Shown: positions 37,001 through 46,360, counted from the first letter of the stretch. The stretch: DNA of 46,792 bases from Beroe ovata (GCA_946803715.1 CAMPET010000062.1:277681-324472); one strand, 5' to 3'. Notes: generated by a model not told the origin, from the sequence alone. Made by a program: numbers and translations.

Positions 37001-40000
37001 GGGAGTGTCAATTCAAACCGCACGAAATTATGTAACGTCTGGAGGGAACACAAATTTTCTCCGAATCTGCTTATAACCGACTGATTTTGAAAGAAATTCT
37101 AACAGGATGAGATAATTGGATGAATATAAATGTCGAATCTTACATCTCGTGAGAATTTGGAGGACAGATCTTTGCTGCTGGATAGCTCCTTCTCCAGATC
37201 GTGTATCTTCCGCTCAAACTGTTCCAGCTCGTCCAAACACTGCCTGTACTGCTGCTGGGAGGAGTGCAACTCATCCTCCATGTGCTTGAACGAGTCCTGA
37301 AAACCGGCGTGATTCAGATGGATGGGGGAAGTATCGCGGCGTGATTCAGATGGGGGAAATGACAATTGCGGCGTGATTTGGTTGTCAGAGATGAGATGTA
37401 GCTGATGAGATTATTACCTGCACGAACAACTTGTGCTGTTCCGCCTGAGACTGCATCTCACTCTTTATCCTAGATAATTCCGTATCTCGGATCGTGATAC
37501 TATCGTGTTTCTCCGCAACCTCCTTCTTCAGGTAGAGGGCGTTTTCCTCGCTCTTAACGAGGGAATCTTCCAGTCGTCCGATCTGAAGTGACATCATAAA
37601 GTCGTGACATAATTTCTTTGGTATTCTGATAACAAGTTATGTTGTCAGAATATCGTTTGAAGCCACACCCTATTTATGGGAAGAACACACGAAGTATCCT
37701 CCCAACCCCCATCATGGCTCCCCCAGGCTCCCTATTCTAAGCCCGATATCGTACCTCAGTCGTTTTCTCCTGGATCCTATCTCTCTGCTCCTGGTTCAGG
37801 GTCTGTATCCTCACCACTTCCTCCCTCAACTTCTGCACCTCCTCACACTTTGCCTGGAAATCCTCGTCCAAACCCCTGAGATCCTCACTCACCACGTTAC
37901 ACTGGTTCTCCAAGCTGTCACGCTCACTTTGTAAACTGAAATACGGCACGTGTGTTATACACGGTGTGTCATACTAGTGAGACGAGACAGTAACTCACGC
38001 TAAGACACTTTGTGATGAGACACTTTGTGATGAGACACTTTGTTATCGTACAATGAGACAAGAGAATGTGGGTTTCTGCCAATTGATCAATTTAGACTAT
38101 TGATGGTTCCCATAATATTAATTGCGATTTTTAAGATCGTGGTAATCAGTTAACAGATCTATAGTTATAGAAACAGGGCATGTCGTGCGCAAAAAAGAAG
38201 AATTTCCCACCTGTCCCTTTCTTCCTGGAGCTCCCCCATGGTTGACTTGAGGTCCTCTATCATGGTCTTGTTAACCTTGATCTCGCCCTCAAGTACAGTT
38301 ACGCGATCCCGTGACAGAGTCAGATCCTCAGTGGTCTGGGTTAGGCTACCCGATACTGTTTTAACTTCCTCCTAAATGGTGGGATAGAGGGGGGTGAGGA
38401 TGAGACATTTCGAAATTCACATGTATGCGATTATATCGACAGAATATTTTGAACAAAAAGATCACTAAAACACGTTGTTCTCTCCAAAAACGGGAGCATG
38501 ACAATAACACAGTGTTCCATAACACAGTGCTTTGGTGTGTCAAATATTGTGACAATGAGACACCGAATGTGACTAATATATAATTGTCAACTCTCTCACT
38601 CTCTCTTGACCATCTCTACTACCATGACTCACCCTCAGAACATCAGCCGTCTCATCACGTGACTTGATCTGGTTGTTTAGTTCTCTCATTTCATCCTTCA
38701 GACTGTTAATTTGCTTGTTTTTCTTCGACAGTTCTTGTGACAGTCTGTCAACCTGTAGTTTACATCAGACTGTCAACAGCGATTGACGTTAGATAACTAT
38801 TAACTCGAGTGTGTCAGACTATATGATATATCCACTATCCAGACGCTCATTGCATAATGTTCATTTGTTGCTGTAAATGCTGACTATGGGAGTGTAATCA
38901 TGAATAGGAGCAAATTACCCCTCGAATCAGAGGACTCCCCATAACAAATATTGCGTGACCAGACTCCATTAATTCAATGACAATGAAATATAACCAGACA
39001 CTAACAACGTCAATTCCCTTAATGCCTACTATATGGATGAATATATGGGCTATATTATGTGTGTGATGGCGCTAAGTAGAGCACTCGAGCGCAGCCTTTG
39101 TGCTTGTGTTCTAGAGTACGCTACGATTGTTGAAAGGACCTTTTAATAACTCGATAAAACACAATGGACGCAGGTATAATATTCTGCATAAAAAGCGTTG
39201 AGGTCTCATAGGTACAGCTGCATTTATGACCCACAAAACCTTTATGAAAGGTTTCAAATTCATGGGATAGGGGATAATTAATTTCTTGGACAGGATACAT
39301 ATCAATTGAACCAAGATTTTCCAAAGGGTGACGAATAGGGGGATAATTGCCAAATTCATCGAATACAGACCTCACTGAGTTGATGCTCCACTTGGTCCTT
39401 TTGGAGATCGCCCTCCTCTGTTTTTGTTACGAGCTGCCTCGTCAACTCCCTGACTTGAGACTCCAGAGACCTGATGAGACGCAACGATGTCAGGGGAGAC
39501 GTCTTCTTGGGCGCAATTTGGAGTCTAAATATTACATCTATGAGCTGTTTTGAGAAATTCGAGAATATTTTAACGAACATTTTAGTTTCTTTGACACGTA
39601 TCTTGCAGAGCATGTGCTGTGAATTTCAAGTAGAAGCATTGTTCCCACAGAAAATATGCCAGATAGTACCATGACCATGAAAATGAATTATAATTCTTGA
39701 CAGATAGAAACTGCTTCAATTTTCTCACAGGGAATGTTCATTATAAACACCCCCCAGCTGCAGCTAGACCATCGAATTTCGCATAAAGAAATTCCATTCG
39801 TGGACTGTGCCATCTAGCTGCCATGATATGACCATGCTGTGGATATGGTAGACAACCATTAGTGAATTTTCGAGTCACGTCCCCGCGCAGGAATTCACGC
39901 AGGTATTAGAGCGTATGAGTTCCTCAGGGAATTGATTCTTGCGAAGTTCAACGGAATGCGGTAAAATTTAAAAGATCACTTCGGATAATTCTACATTAAT

Positions 40001-43000
40001 GGAAAAAACCCAAGCATGTTATTCTCCCTATCTAGTTGAAAAATTTCCACTAAATAGTGTGCTTGTGGCTCGTTGCACCAACGCTGAATTACCAGGCGTG
40101 CCTAATGAGATACTAGCCCCCAAGCTGAGTAAGTGTGTTATGATGTTTACCTATTGTGAGTGAAGTGAGTGAAGTGAGTGAAGTGAGTGAAGTGAGATTA
40201 CCTGATCTGATCACGTTTCTGTGAGTTTTCATTGGTCGCTATGGCAAGCTCCTCGGTTGCTGTGTTGAGGTCACACTCCTTTTGTTGGAGCAGCTCACCG
40301 TCACGCTTTATTTTCCGTCCTTGCAGTGACAATTCCTCCTTTGTCCTGGGTGGAAAAAGTGTAATACAGGGTGTCAAGATGATGCAGCATAATCTCATGT
40401 GGTGTCAACCTGACGCAAAATGACCAACCGTCAAGCTACGGTGTCAAGATTTGACTCAAAATGACACACAACACCCATCACTCACTCGAAAAGTGCGCGT
40501 TTCTGTGCATCCACTTCCTCCTTCTTACACTTGAGTTCATCACTCGCTACCCGGAGTTGCTCCCTCGTGTTATTCAGATCGGTGGTCAGTTGTAGAATAT
40601 CCTTCTCGTGGGTGATTACCTCCTTCGTTTTGAGAGCCAGAGACTGAGTGACACTTGCCAATTCTGTGTCAAGTTGCAATACTTTCCGCTCCTATGATAC
40701 AGCGGGAGATAGGTGTTATTAAACAGAATTATGAATTGTGAAACCGATGAGTTGCCTGTACGCGGGATTGAAGCTAGTATTCGCTCCTATCATATTGAAA
40801 GAGATGTTCGTGTAAATGGAGGAGTTCGTCAGCTCACACGAAGAAAGGTGACTAATTGGGCGGAGTATAACCTACGCGGGCGGCGAGATTTTCGGCGGGA
40901 ATTTCTATACTAGCGTACGCTATTTTTCACAACCCTGCATATTTCACTGCAGAGCGTCTAGCTGTGGTGGCATGAGGGTGTGGTGCAAATCGAGCTTTTT
41001 GCAGGATTCAACTTGAGGAAGAGTTTCAAAACAGATGTAAAAGATCTCTATATTAGGAATTTTTAACGATTCCACGATGTTTGCAGCTTCAAAAAGGTCT
41101 TTGATCATTAATCTTTTCGACTCTGCAATTTCAACGATCGCGTGCATACAAATTCTTCTTTCCATTCAGTATGTGCGCACAGAAATAACAGTGCAAACAA
41201 GGTTGGGAAGGTTTCGACTCTCCGAGGAATATGTCCTGAAGTCACTTCGAGAAATATATTATGAAGTCACTTTATGAGAGTAGGAGAGATGATTTGGTGG
41301 AAAATTGGTTTCGTAAGTGCCATTGAAGTCTTCATTAGAGACCTCCAAAAACGAAGCATAAAAGTATGGAGTCAATTGATAACTTTTTCTCCCGTGCTGG
41401 TATCAGAAATTTGACGAAAATTTTTCTGTCAGATTTTAATGCAAACACCATCAATTCCTATGTATTTTTGGACGCTGAATCGATTTTCGATCGAATTTTG
41501 ACCCTATCTTGCTTCCCTGAGGAACTGTATGTCATGTGACTTTGAACCTCACATCTGAGAAGAAATTTGAATTTTCACTGACTTCCCAACAAGCTAGCCC
41601 CAAAATTCCATCAGATTCGGATTCTACGTCAAAAAATAGGCTAGGAACACCTATTACTAGTATTCGTTCTGAGAAAAATATTTTACCGATTTTGGTGTCC
41701 CACTGATTTTCGTGTTTTTTGTAGGTTTTGCTCCCACGGGTTTGAAATCGAACTTTGGGCGTGGTTCCACGGCGAGAATGAACTCGATATGATCGTGAAA
41801 AGGGTGGAAACTTATAGTCTGAGAGTAGGAGAGATGATTTGGTGGAAAATTGGTTTCGTAAGTGCCATTGAAGTCTTCATTAGAGACCTCCAAAAACGAA
41901 GTATAAAAGTGTGGAGTCCATTGATTACATTTTTTCCATACTGACTTCAGAAATTTGAAGAAAATTTTTCTGCCAGATTTTAATGCAAATACCATCAATT
42001 CCTATGTATTTTTGGACGCTGAATCGATTTCCGATCGAATTTTGACCCTATCTTGCTTCCCTGAGGAACTATATGTCATGTGACGTTGAACCTCACATCT
42101 GAGAAGAAATTTGAATTTTCACTGACTTCCCGACAAGCTAGCCCCAAAATTCCATCAGATTCGGATTCTACGTCAAAAAATAGGTCAGGAACACCTATTA
42201 CTAGTATTCGTTCTGAGAAAAATATTTTACCGATTTTGGTGTCCCACTGATTTTCGTGTTTTTTGTAGGTTTTGCTCCCACGGGTTTGAAATCGAACTTT
42301 GGGCGTGGTTCCACGGCGAGAATGAACTCGATATGATCGTGAAAAGGGTGGAAACTTATAGTCTGAGACTTCACTTACCTTATTAAGGACTTCTTCACAT
42401 CTTTTCTTGAAGTCATTTTGTAATGCGGAGTACTCTGCTTGCAATTTCGCCATTTCTGCAAGCCTGAAACACAAGGAAATATTTTGACCGAGCATCGAAT
42501 TCCAATACCTGTGACCTAAAAACACTCCAGCGAATTGACGTTGGATATAGGCATGTCCGGAATTCACCATGGGAACCATGACATCACAGTGAACAAAGCA
42601 TGACACTCCATCGATAGCTAGGTAGTAAAATATGTAATCCGTCAATATATATATATATGTCATTCCTGACATCAAAAACTTGACAAGTGCTTCACGTCAA
42701 ATCATCCAAGAATTCCGGGTGATTACCATGCTAGGGCGTTGTCTGCATTTGAGCAACAATAACGTCAACAATCAGATTGTTTTCATAATATGAACATGAT
42801 CAAATTCCACGATCTCAGCAGGACGATATGTCGTTAATATTCAATTGGGGACGTGACACGATGGAATATATGCTTGGATCACAATGACAATTATCGCTAC
42901 AGCCACTGTACCAACATATTCATATTATGGAACAAATGAAACGACTGACATGAGGCACTTGGGAGCCTTACCACTCCCTTTTGGTGTTTATTTGCACATG

Positions 43001-46000
43001 GTTCACAATGGTGTCTCAAATTTGATTGTAATAAGTAGTGTTGATAAGTTTAAAACATATAGGATTAGGAAAAAACTGTAGCGGGGAGATCAAAATTCGG
43101 TGCTCCTTCACAAAACACGTGTTGTTCCTACCGTTCTGAGAGCTCTCCTTCAACTACAGATAGTTTGTTACTCGTCTCGTTGAGCTTATCCTCAGTGATA
43201 CGGAGAGTCTTGGTTGTGGAGCTCTGGTCTGACTTTAGCTCAGCCTAGCGGAGAACAACAAGTTACGGATGGTAGCTGATGTGACAAAATCGTAGTTATT
43301 TGACTCGTGAATAAGACAAAATCTCAAAATTTTTCGGTTAAAAGTTGGAATAAAAATCGATGAAGTATTCGCAATGCACAACCAAATAAAGAAAGATTCA
43401 GCCATTTCAAATTCCCAGTCAACTGATTCACATATCGTATCATACAACGGTAATGCGACACCGATAATTTCAAATTTCGCGACCGTTTGAAGGGCTCAGC
43501 TGGGCCTGCTGCAGTATCGAGTTACGATTTGGCAATGACGGTAATTTGCGAACACCTGATTCGTAGACAATAAAGAGATCCTTAAGCTCTATAACTTCAT
43601 GGTATTGGCTATTGGAGCTGCCCATTTATAAAACTTTTCCTTGCGTTTTACTATATTACCTGTTGGTGGGTAATTTCCTCTAGTTGTGCACTGAGAGTCT
43701 CCGCTTCTATCTGTGCACACTGGAGTGAGTGACGGGTGTTGGTCAGCTGTTCGGTTGTCTTCTCTAGCTTGTCGAGAGTGTCTTCCAATGTCTCCGATCT
43801 GCTATCGAGCTAGGCAGAGAGAGGGGAGGTGAAGCTATCAGTTGAGTACGTGAGGCATGATTGATTGGAGGACTCTTGATTGATTAATTGATTTATTAAT
43901 TGATTGATTAATTGATTGGAATTCTCGTTGTTTACATGAAAACATAAATAAGAGGCATTGATTTGGGTGTCATCGACCATTACAAACACACACAATTTAG
44001 ATTCATAATGGATTTTCCGATGGATTGATGCGATTGATAGTGCGTCTGAAAGCATTCCTCAAAAAATACATGAAGAATGGTGTTCGGACCGTTAATATTT
44101 GACGCAAATGCTACGCATGATCGTTTTCCTAATGAACAGAGACGGTCATGTCCGATGGAATGGCCGTTGTAGTCTATAATACCCATAGATGTAACCTCAA
44201 CGCACAAGTATACCATTTATAGGCTTGACTTTTCCTCACTACACGAGAAAGAAGGAGAAAGATCATGGAGAATCTCGAAATGCAGCAAAAAGAGGAGACT
44301 ACCTGGTAACTCAAAACATAACACCCCACGAATACATTTGAAAGGTATACCTACATCAATGTAGTGGGGTTGTCAAGTTAGAGTTGTCATGGTAACCAAC
44401 TGCTAGTAAATAATAAACGACACGCAGGATGGTACTCATAGTGAATGGGACCTGCTAAGATATTAAATTTAATTTGAATAAAATTAAATCTGTGTAGTTT
44501 AAGTTAAACTATGATGCTGAAAAAGAGGCGACAAGATAATAAAACAAGTAAATCTTACTCTAAGCTAATTCAACGATGTAAAAGTGCCAGAGCAAAACAA
44601 AAAGTAGCTCTTGCATTTAATAAGCTTGACATGTATAAAAACTGAGAGACCGTTTGGTCCAGTAATGTATAAGAGTTAGCAGGACTGCGGGCTTGCTTGC
44701 CAACCTCTCTTCCTCCGGAGCTATAGCTCGCGTGCTTGAAGAGAAGAATAGTGAAGAGGAGAATGGGCCGCCAAGTGGAGACTATGTGAAGATCAAAGTG
44801 TGACTGTCACAGTGTGGCAGGAAGCATATGATACACATGTGTACGCTTTGTGACAAGTAAGGACATGATAGCTGCTTGCTTCGTTCACATAGGAAGATGT
44901 AGTGGATAATGGATATGCGCACTTGTTTCATGAGATATAAACTGCAGAGGTCTGCTGATTAATTAGGATGAGCATATCTACAGCACATACTGCTTGGGTA
45001 ACGACTTCGGGGTTGTGTATGAAATTTACACTAACAGATAGATAGACAGGCACAGACACACAGACAGTCAGACAAACACAAACAGATATAGCAAGCTGTT
45101 CCTCAAAAGCATTTTCACCGAAAATAAGATAATTTTGACAACGATTCCAATCAATTAAATTTCGTGCTTCACAAGATATCGTCAAATGATCGGGTGGGAT
45201 CATTGCTGTTACACACCCTCAAATAAGAGATCGGTAATTGTGTGTGTTTGTGTGTGCATGTGTTTGTGTGTATGTGTGTGTGTATGTGTGTGTGTGTGCA
45301 TGTGCGTGTGTGCGTGTGTGTTTGATTTGTGTGTTTGTGTATATATATATATATGTGTGTNTCTTGGTATCATATGCTGTTACCTCAAACTGAGTTTCCT
45401 TGAATCTGGACGTCAGTTCGTCGAGCTCCAGTGTCAGTTGTTCTACTTCACCCTTCAGACTCTCGCCCTGACAGAAAACGGTTACATCATGAATGATTGC
45501 ATGAATACGTCAGTGATCATTCAATATCCCGATATGTCGTATCGGGATATGACGTGTCGTATAATGACCAAAAGTCATGTAGACATATCTCAAAATTACC
45601 ATTAATTGAAATAAAGGATCTAAAAATGCAATAACCATTATCAGGAATTACAAACCTTATTTTCAAGTTGCTTTCGTTGCTGATTAAGCTCCTGAATTGC
45701 TAGCGACTTCCCTTCCAACTCTTTCTGAGCTTCGTTTAGCTCCTTCGTACACTTCTCAAGTGTTGTTGCAAGCTGCAAAATGCACAAGATTAAGATCATA
45801 CTATTTTCGTACTATGACGTCATTATGACCTCTAAAAGCTCGGGTAAATCACTACCACAATTATTTGGGACTCAAGCGAAATCTTCATTATATCCTGCAA
45901 TTAATCTCCATTCTATAAAGTTAGGTGCAATGCTCAATTAAATCAAAGGGTGGGGTCGACTGTCGGGTAAAGCTATGTGAACTTGTGACAAATTGGTTAT

Positions 46001-46360
46001 TCAGCTCTCAAATCGTTGATGGAGTGAGATTTCGACCAATAATTTGCTATTCTCACTCTGTTGTTAATGCAGGGAGCCGGGAGAAATAATATTGTCCAAA
46101 ATGGGGGGGGTGCAAAATTAAGATAATTTTTGGGCCCCAACAAACAATGGCAAACGGGACGTCGAACGTACTGCACAGTGATAGAAGCTACAGTGAGAGA
46201 CGCGAAGTTGAAGTGATTGACCCACCTTCTGGTTATGAGTGCTCATCTCTTCACCCGACGAGTTGGCATTCTGAAGCTGGTCCTTGGTCTCATCTAGAAT
46301 CTGCTCGGTACGTTCTAGTGCCGCTGATTTGGCTGCCAGGTTCTCCTTCAGATTAGAAAC
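19805..46360 (-). CDS. Large coiled-coil protein, 37 exons, 5' end outside the window
   Basis: Starting at 46360, 37 distinct exons join in consistent phase through GT-AG introns to a stop at 19805-19807, giving at least about 1,560 residues. Nearly every exon translates to heptad-patterned helix rich in Leu, Glu, Lys and Gln, without proline or glycine breaks, so the visible part is one long coiled coil. A Gly/Arg-rich hinge (near [18 protein letters not shown], exon 20236-20364) precedes a last short coil ending [15 protein letters not shown]. No motor, GRIP, FYVE or actin-binding motif is seen. Such rods are typical of centrosomal, ciliary-rootlet, golgin or myosin-like proteins, but I cannot choose, since coiled coils resemble each other by composition. 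Exon sets at 27469-31509 and 33220-38176 appear twice; only one copy of each is counted. The start codon and any N-terminal domain lie beyond 46792. Confidence 0.85.
22961..23000. repeat. 20-bp tandem duplication beside a splice donor
   Basis: Two perfect copies of a 20-bp unit (GGTGCCACGTACGTTAACAT, the first starting AG), followed by a degenerate third that contains the real donor of exon 23013-23152. On the transcribed strand each copy contains GTACGT, a donor-like word. Confidence 0.85.
24731..24900. repeat. Imperfect CA/GACA microsatellite
   Basis: A 170-bp tract of CACA with periodic CAGACATAGACA units, in the intron between exons 24910-25042 and 24631-24713. Minus-strand frames across it are low-complexity. 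Confidence 0.9.
25073..27183. repeat. Intronic tandem array of a 545-bp unit (four copies, last partial)
   Basis: Unit starts (GTATGTCACGTGC) lie at 25077, 25621, 26166 and 26711, giving spacings of 544, 545 and 545. Units 2-4 are almost identical and unit 1 is a little diverged; the last stops after about 475 bp. A GAATTAATTA direct repeat flanks the array (25053-25062 and 27191-27200). Each unit carries overlapping plus-strand open frames of 68 and 73 codons, the first beginning at a GTG (CPIDFRVF) and containing [13 protein letters not shown] and GEMIWWKI. No known domain is recognised. The array fills most of the intron between exons 27362-27522 and 24910-25042. Confidence 0.92.
27362..29166 (-). 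CDS. Coiled-coil gene, exons 22-26, left-hand copy
   Basis: Exons 29083-29166, 28227-28322, 27987-28085, 27796-27885 and the full 27362-27522 ([20 protein letters not shown]). The last ends in phase 2 and joins through Arg to exon 24910-25042. Exon lengths equal those of the right-hand copy, and this is the copy that connects to the rest of the gene. Confidence 0.85.
27469..31509. repeat. 2-kb duplicated block joined at an N (likely alleles)
   Basis: Positions 27469-29457 and 29459-31509 both begin ATGCTCAGCTACCTCCCC and run in parallel to CAGTAGT. The copy boundary is the N at 29458, in the middle of an exon. The copies differ by indels, for example an extra stretch near 29621 (GTTTTGCTATATAATTGGGG). 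As with the other blocks, haplotypes in series explain this better than a tandem duplication. Confidence 0.85.
29813..31218 (-). CDS. Coiled-coil gene, exons 22-25, right-hand copy
   Basis: Exons 31135-31218 ([20 protein letters not shown]), 30243-30338 ([20 protein letters not shown]), 30004-30102 ([20 protein letters not shown]) and 29813-29902 ([20 protein letters not shown]), all phase 0. The following exon (LKSMEGRHK) begins at 29512 but is cut off by the N at 29458 after about 54 nt, so this copy cannot be completed downstream. Confidence 0.8.
31510..32160. other. Intron segment with GC hairpins, a CGACC repeat and an N at 32049
   Basis: This lies between exon 31135-31218 and exon 32161-32244. 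It is unlike its surroundings: three perfect GC-rich hairpins at 31566-31663, a CCCGA tandem near 31949-31971, and a junction N at 32049. No exon is seen. The stretch may be an inserted mobile element or a piece joined here during assembly. Confidence 0.55.
31566..31663. repeat. Cluster of three GC-rich perfect hairpins
   Basis: Hairpin 1: GGGCGC, loop TGGCAA, GCGCCC (31566-31583). Hairpin 2: CCCGGCCC, loop GGA, GGGCCGGG (31610-31628). Hairpin 3: outer arms CACTGC/GCAGTG enclosing GGCCC, loop GAA, GGGCC (31631-31663). All arms pair perfectly. Confidence 0.85.
32161..33213 (-). CDS. Coiled-coil gene, exons 18-21
   Basis: Exons 33110-33213 ([20 protein letters not shown]), 32910-33000 ([20 protein letters not shown]), 32561-32701 ([20 protein letters not shown]) and 32161-32244 ([20 protein letters not shown]). 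The third may start further upstream at 32728, adding LDTTLRYSQ in phase after an equally good acceptor. Introns here are full of the word GGTGTCA. Confidence 0.82.
32494..32550. repeat. Short tandem GGCGGTGTCATTGTTTATCTA units
   Basis: Two full units of about 21 bp and a partial third lie just 3' (minus strand) of exon 32561-32701. Confidence 0.8.
33708..35506 (-). CDS. Coiled-coil gene, exons 12-17, left-hand (allelic) copy
   Basis: Exons 35326-35506, 34953-35117, 34647-34799, 34288-34455, 33993-34127 and 33708-33878 repeat exons 36173-37935 one for one, with the same lengths and nearly the same protein. The last exon of the right-hand copy ends in phase 0 while the first exon here needs one base to finish a codon begun in phase 2, so using both copies in series would shift the frame. 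This copy joins correctly to the downstream exon at 33110-33213. It is best read as the other allele. Confidence 0.8.
36173..37935 (-). CDS. Coiled-coil gene, exons 12-17, right-hand copy
   Basis: Exons 37755-37935 ([19 protein letters not shown]), 37418-37582 ([20 protein letters not shown]), 37144-37296 ([19 protein letters not shown]), 36788-36955 ([20 protein letters not shown]), 36449-36583 ([20 protein letters not shown]) and 36173-36343 ([20 protein letters not shown]). They are intact and in phase. The exon lengths are identical to the left-hand copy at 33708-35506. The intron between the last two has a poly-G run with an N at 36357. Confidence 0.85.
38211..40691 (-). CDS. Coiled-coil gene, exons 7-11
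   Basis: Exons 40486-40691 ([20 protein letters not shown]), 40202-40345 ([20 protein letters not shown]), 39371-39470 ([19 protein letters not shown]), 38633-38752 ([20 protein letters not shown]) and 38211-38371 ([19 protein letters not shown]). The last ends in phase 2, requiring the next exon to supply one base, which the 181-nt exon at 37755-37935 does. The intron before 40691 carries the second 545-bp repeat array. Confidence 0.85.
40156..40196. repeat. GTGAGTGAA 9-bp tandem repeat beside a splice donor
   Basis: About four and a half perfect 9-bp units lie immediately after the donor of exon 40202-40345 on the transcribed strand, where they read TTCACTCAC. Confidence 0.9.
40692..41275. 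other. Intron segment left of the second 545-bp array
   Basis: No exon of the coiled-coil gene is found here. Open frames occur on both strands, among them a 73-codon minus frame with [21 protein letters not shown] and a 66-codon plus frame, but none has a domain I recognise. It may belong to the same inserted element as the adjoining array. Confidence 0.4.
41276..42367. repeat. Second, diverged array of the 545-bp repeat (two units)
   Basis: The array begins and ends at the same point in the unit (GAGAGTAGG at 41276, CTGAGA at 42368), so it spans two complete units of about 546 bp. It shares GAGTAGGAGAGATGATTTGG and many other words with the array at 25073-27183 but is clearly diverged from it. 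The plus frame matching PIDFRVF of the first array is still open: it reads TDFRVF, then [13 protein letters not shown] and GEMIWWKI, over about 80 codons. The array ends about 11 bp from the donor of exon 42379-42463. Confidence 0.88.
42379..46360 (-). CDS. Coiled-coil gene, first six visible exons
   Basis: Exons 46226-46360 ([19 protein letters not shown]), 45656-45772 ([18 protein letters not shown]), 45384-45467 ([18 protein letters not shown]), 43660-43809 ([20 protein letters not shown]), 43132-43244 ([20 protein letters not shown]) and 42379-42463 ([20 protein letters not shown]). Phases are 0 up to the 43132 exon, which ends in phase 2 and joins through Arg. All are continuous heptad coil. 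The region right of 46361 has another open frame but no heptad pattern, so I did not call an exon there. Confidence 0.85.
42464..43131. other. Intron, nothing recognised
   Basis: A 668-bp intron between exons 43132-43244 and 42379-42463. It has a short TA tract near 42645 and no supported coding or structural element. Confidence 0.5.
43860..43918. repeat. TTGATTAA-type tandem repeat
   Basis: Imperfect 8-12 bp units of ATTGATTAATTG over about 60 bp. It is translated as repeated INQL in a spurious minus frame. Confidence 0.85.
45240..45361. repeat. TG/TA microsatellite ending at an N
   Basis: TG repeats with GTGCATG and GTTTG interruptions, then TATATATA and an N at 45361, 23 bp from exon 45384-45467. 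Confidence 0.93.

Larger units (their letters stand above)
33220..38176. repeat. 2.5-kb duplicated block joined at an N (likely alleles)
   Basis: Positions 33220-35720 and 35722-38176 start with the same AAAGTAAATAAGTGC and end with the same ATCTATAGTTATAGAAACAG. The boundary is exactly the N at 35721. Introns differ by substitutions and small indels, while exons are nearly unchanged. That pattern fits two haplotypes of a diverse population assembled in series. Confidence 0.85.
43810..45383. other. 1.6-kb intron with low-complexity tracts
   Basis: Contains a TTGATTAATTGATT tandem at about 43860-43918, a GACA-rich stretch near 45040-45085, and a TG/TA microsatellite ending in an N at 45361. 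No exon is found. The 139-codon plus frame starting at 45186 is mostly translated TG repeat. Confidence 0.6.

Noticed and set aside
33220-38176. True tandem exon duplication in the coiled-coil gene
   Set aside because: The copy boundary coincides with an N and the exon phases would not join in series.
40944-41165. 73-codon minus frame with helical look ([16 protein letters not shown])
   Set aside because: It lies between two in-phase exons of the coiled-coil gene, has no acceptor giving the right phase, and has no recognised domain.
45186-45605. 139-codon plus-strand open frame
   Set aside because: The first half is TG microsatellite and the rest is antisense to exon 45384-45467 of the coiled-coil gene.
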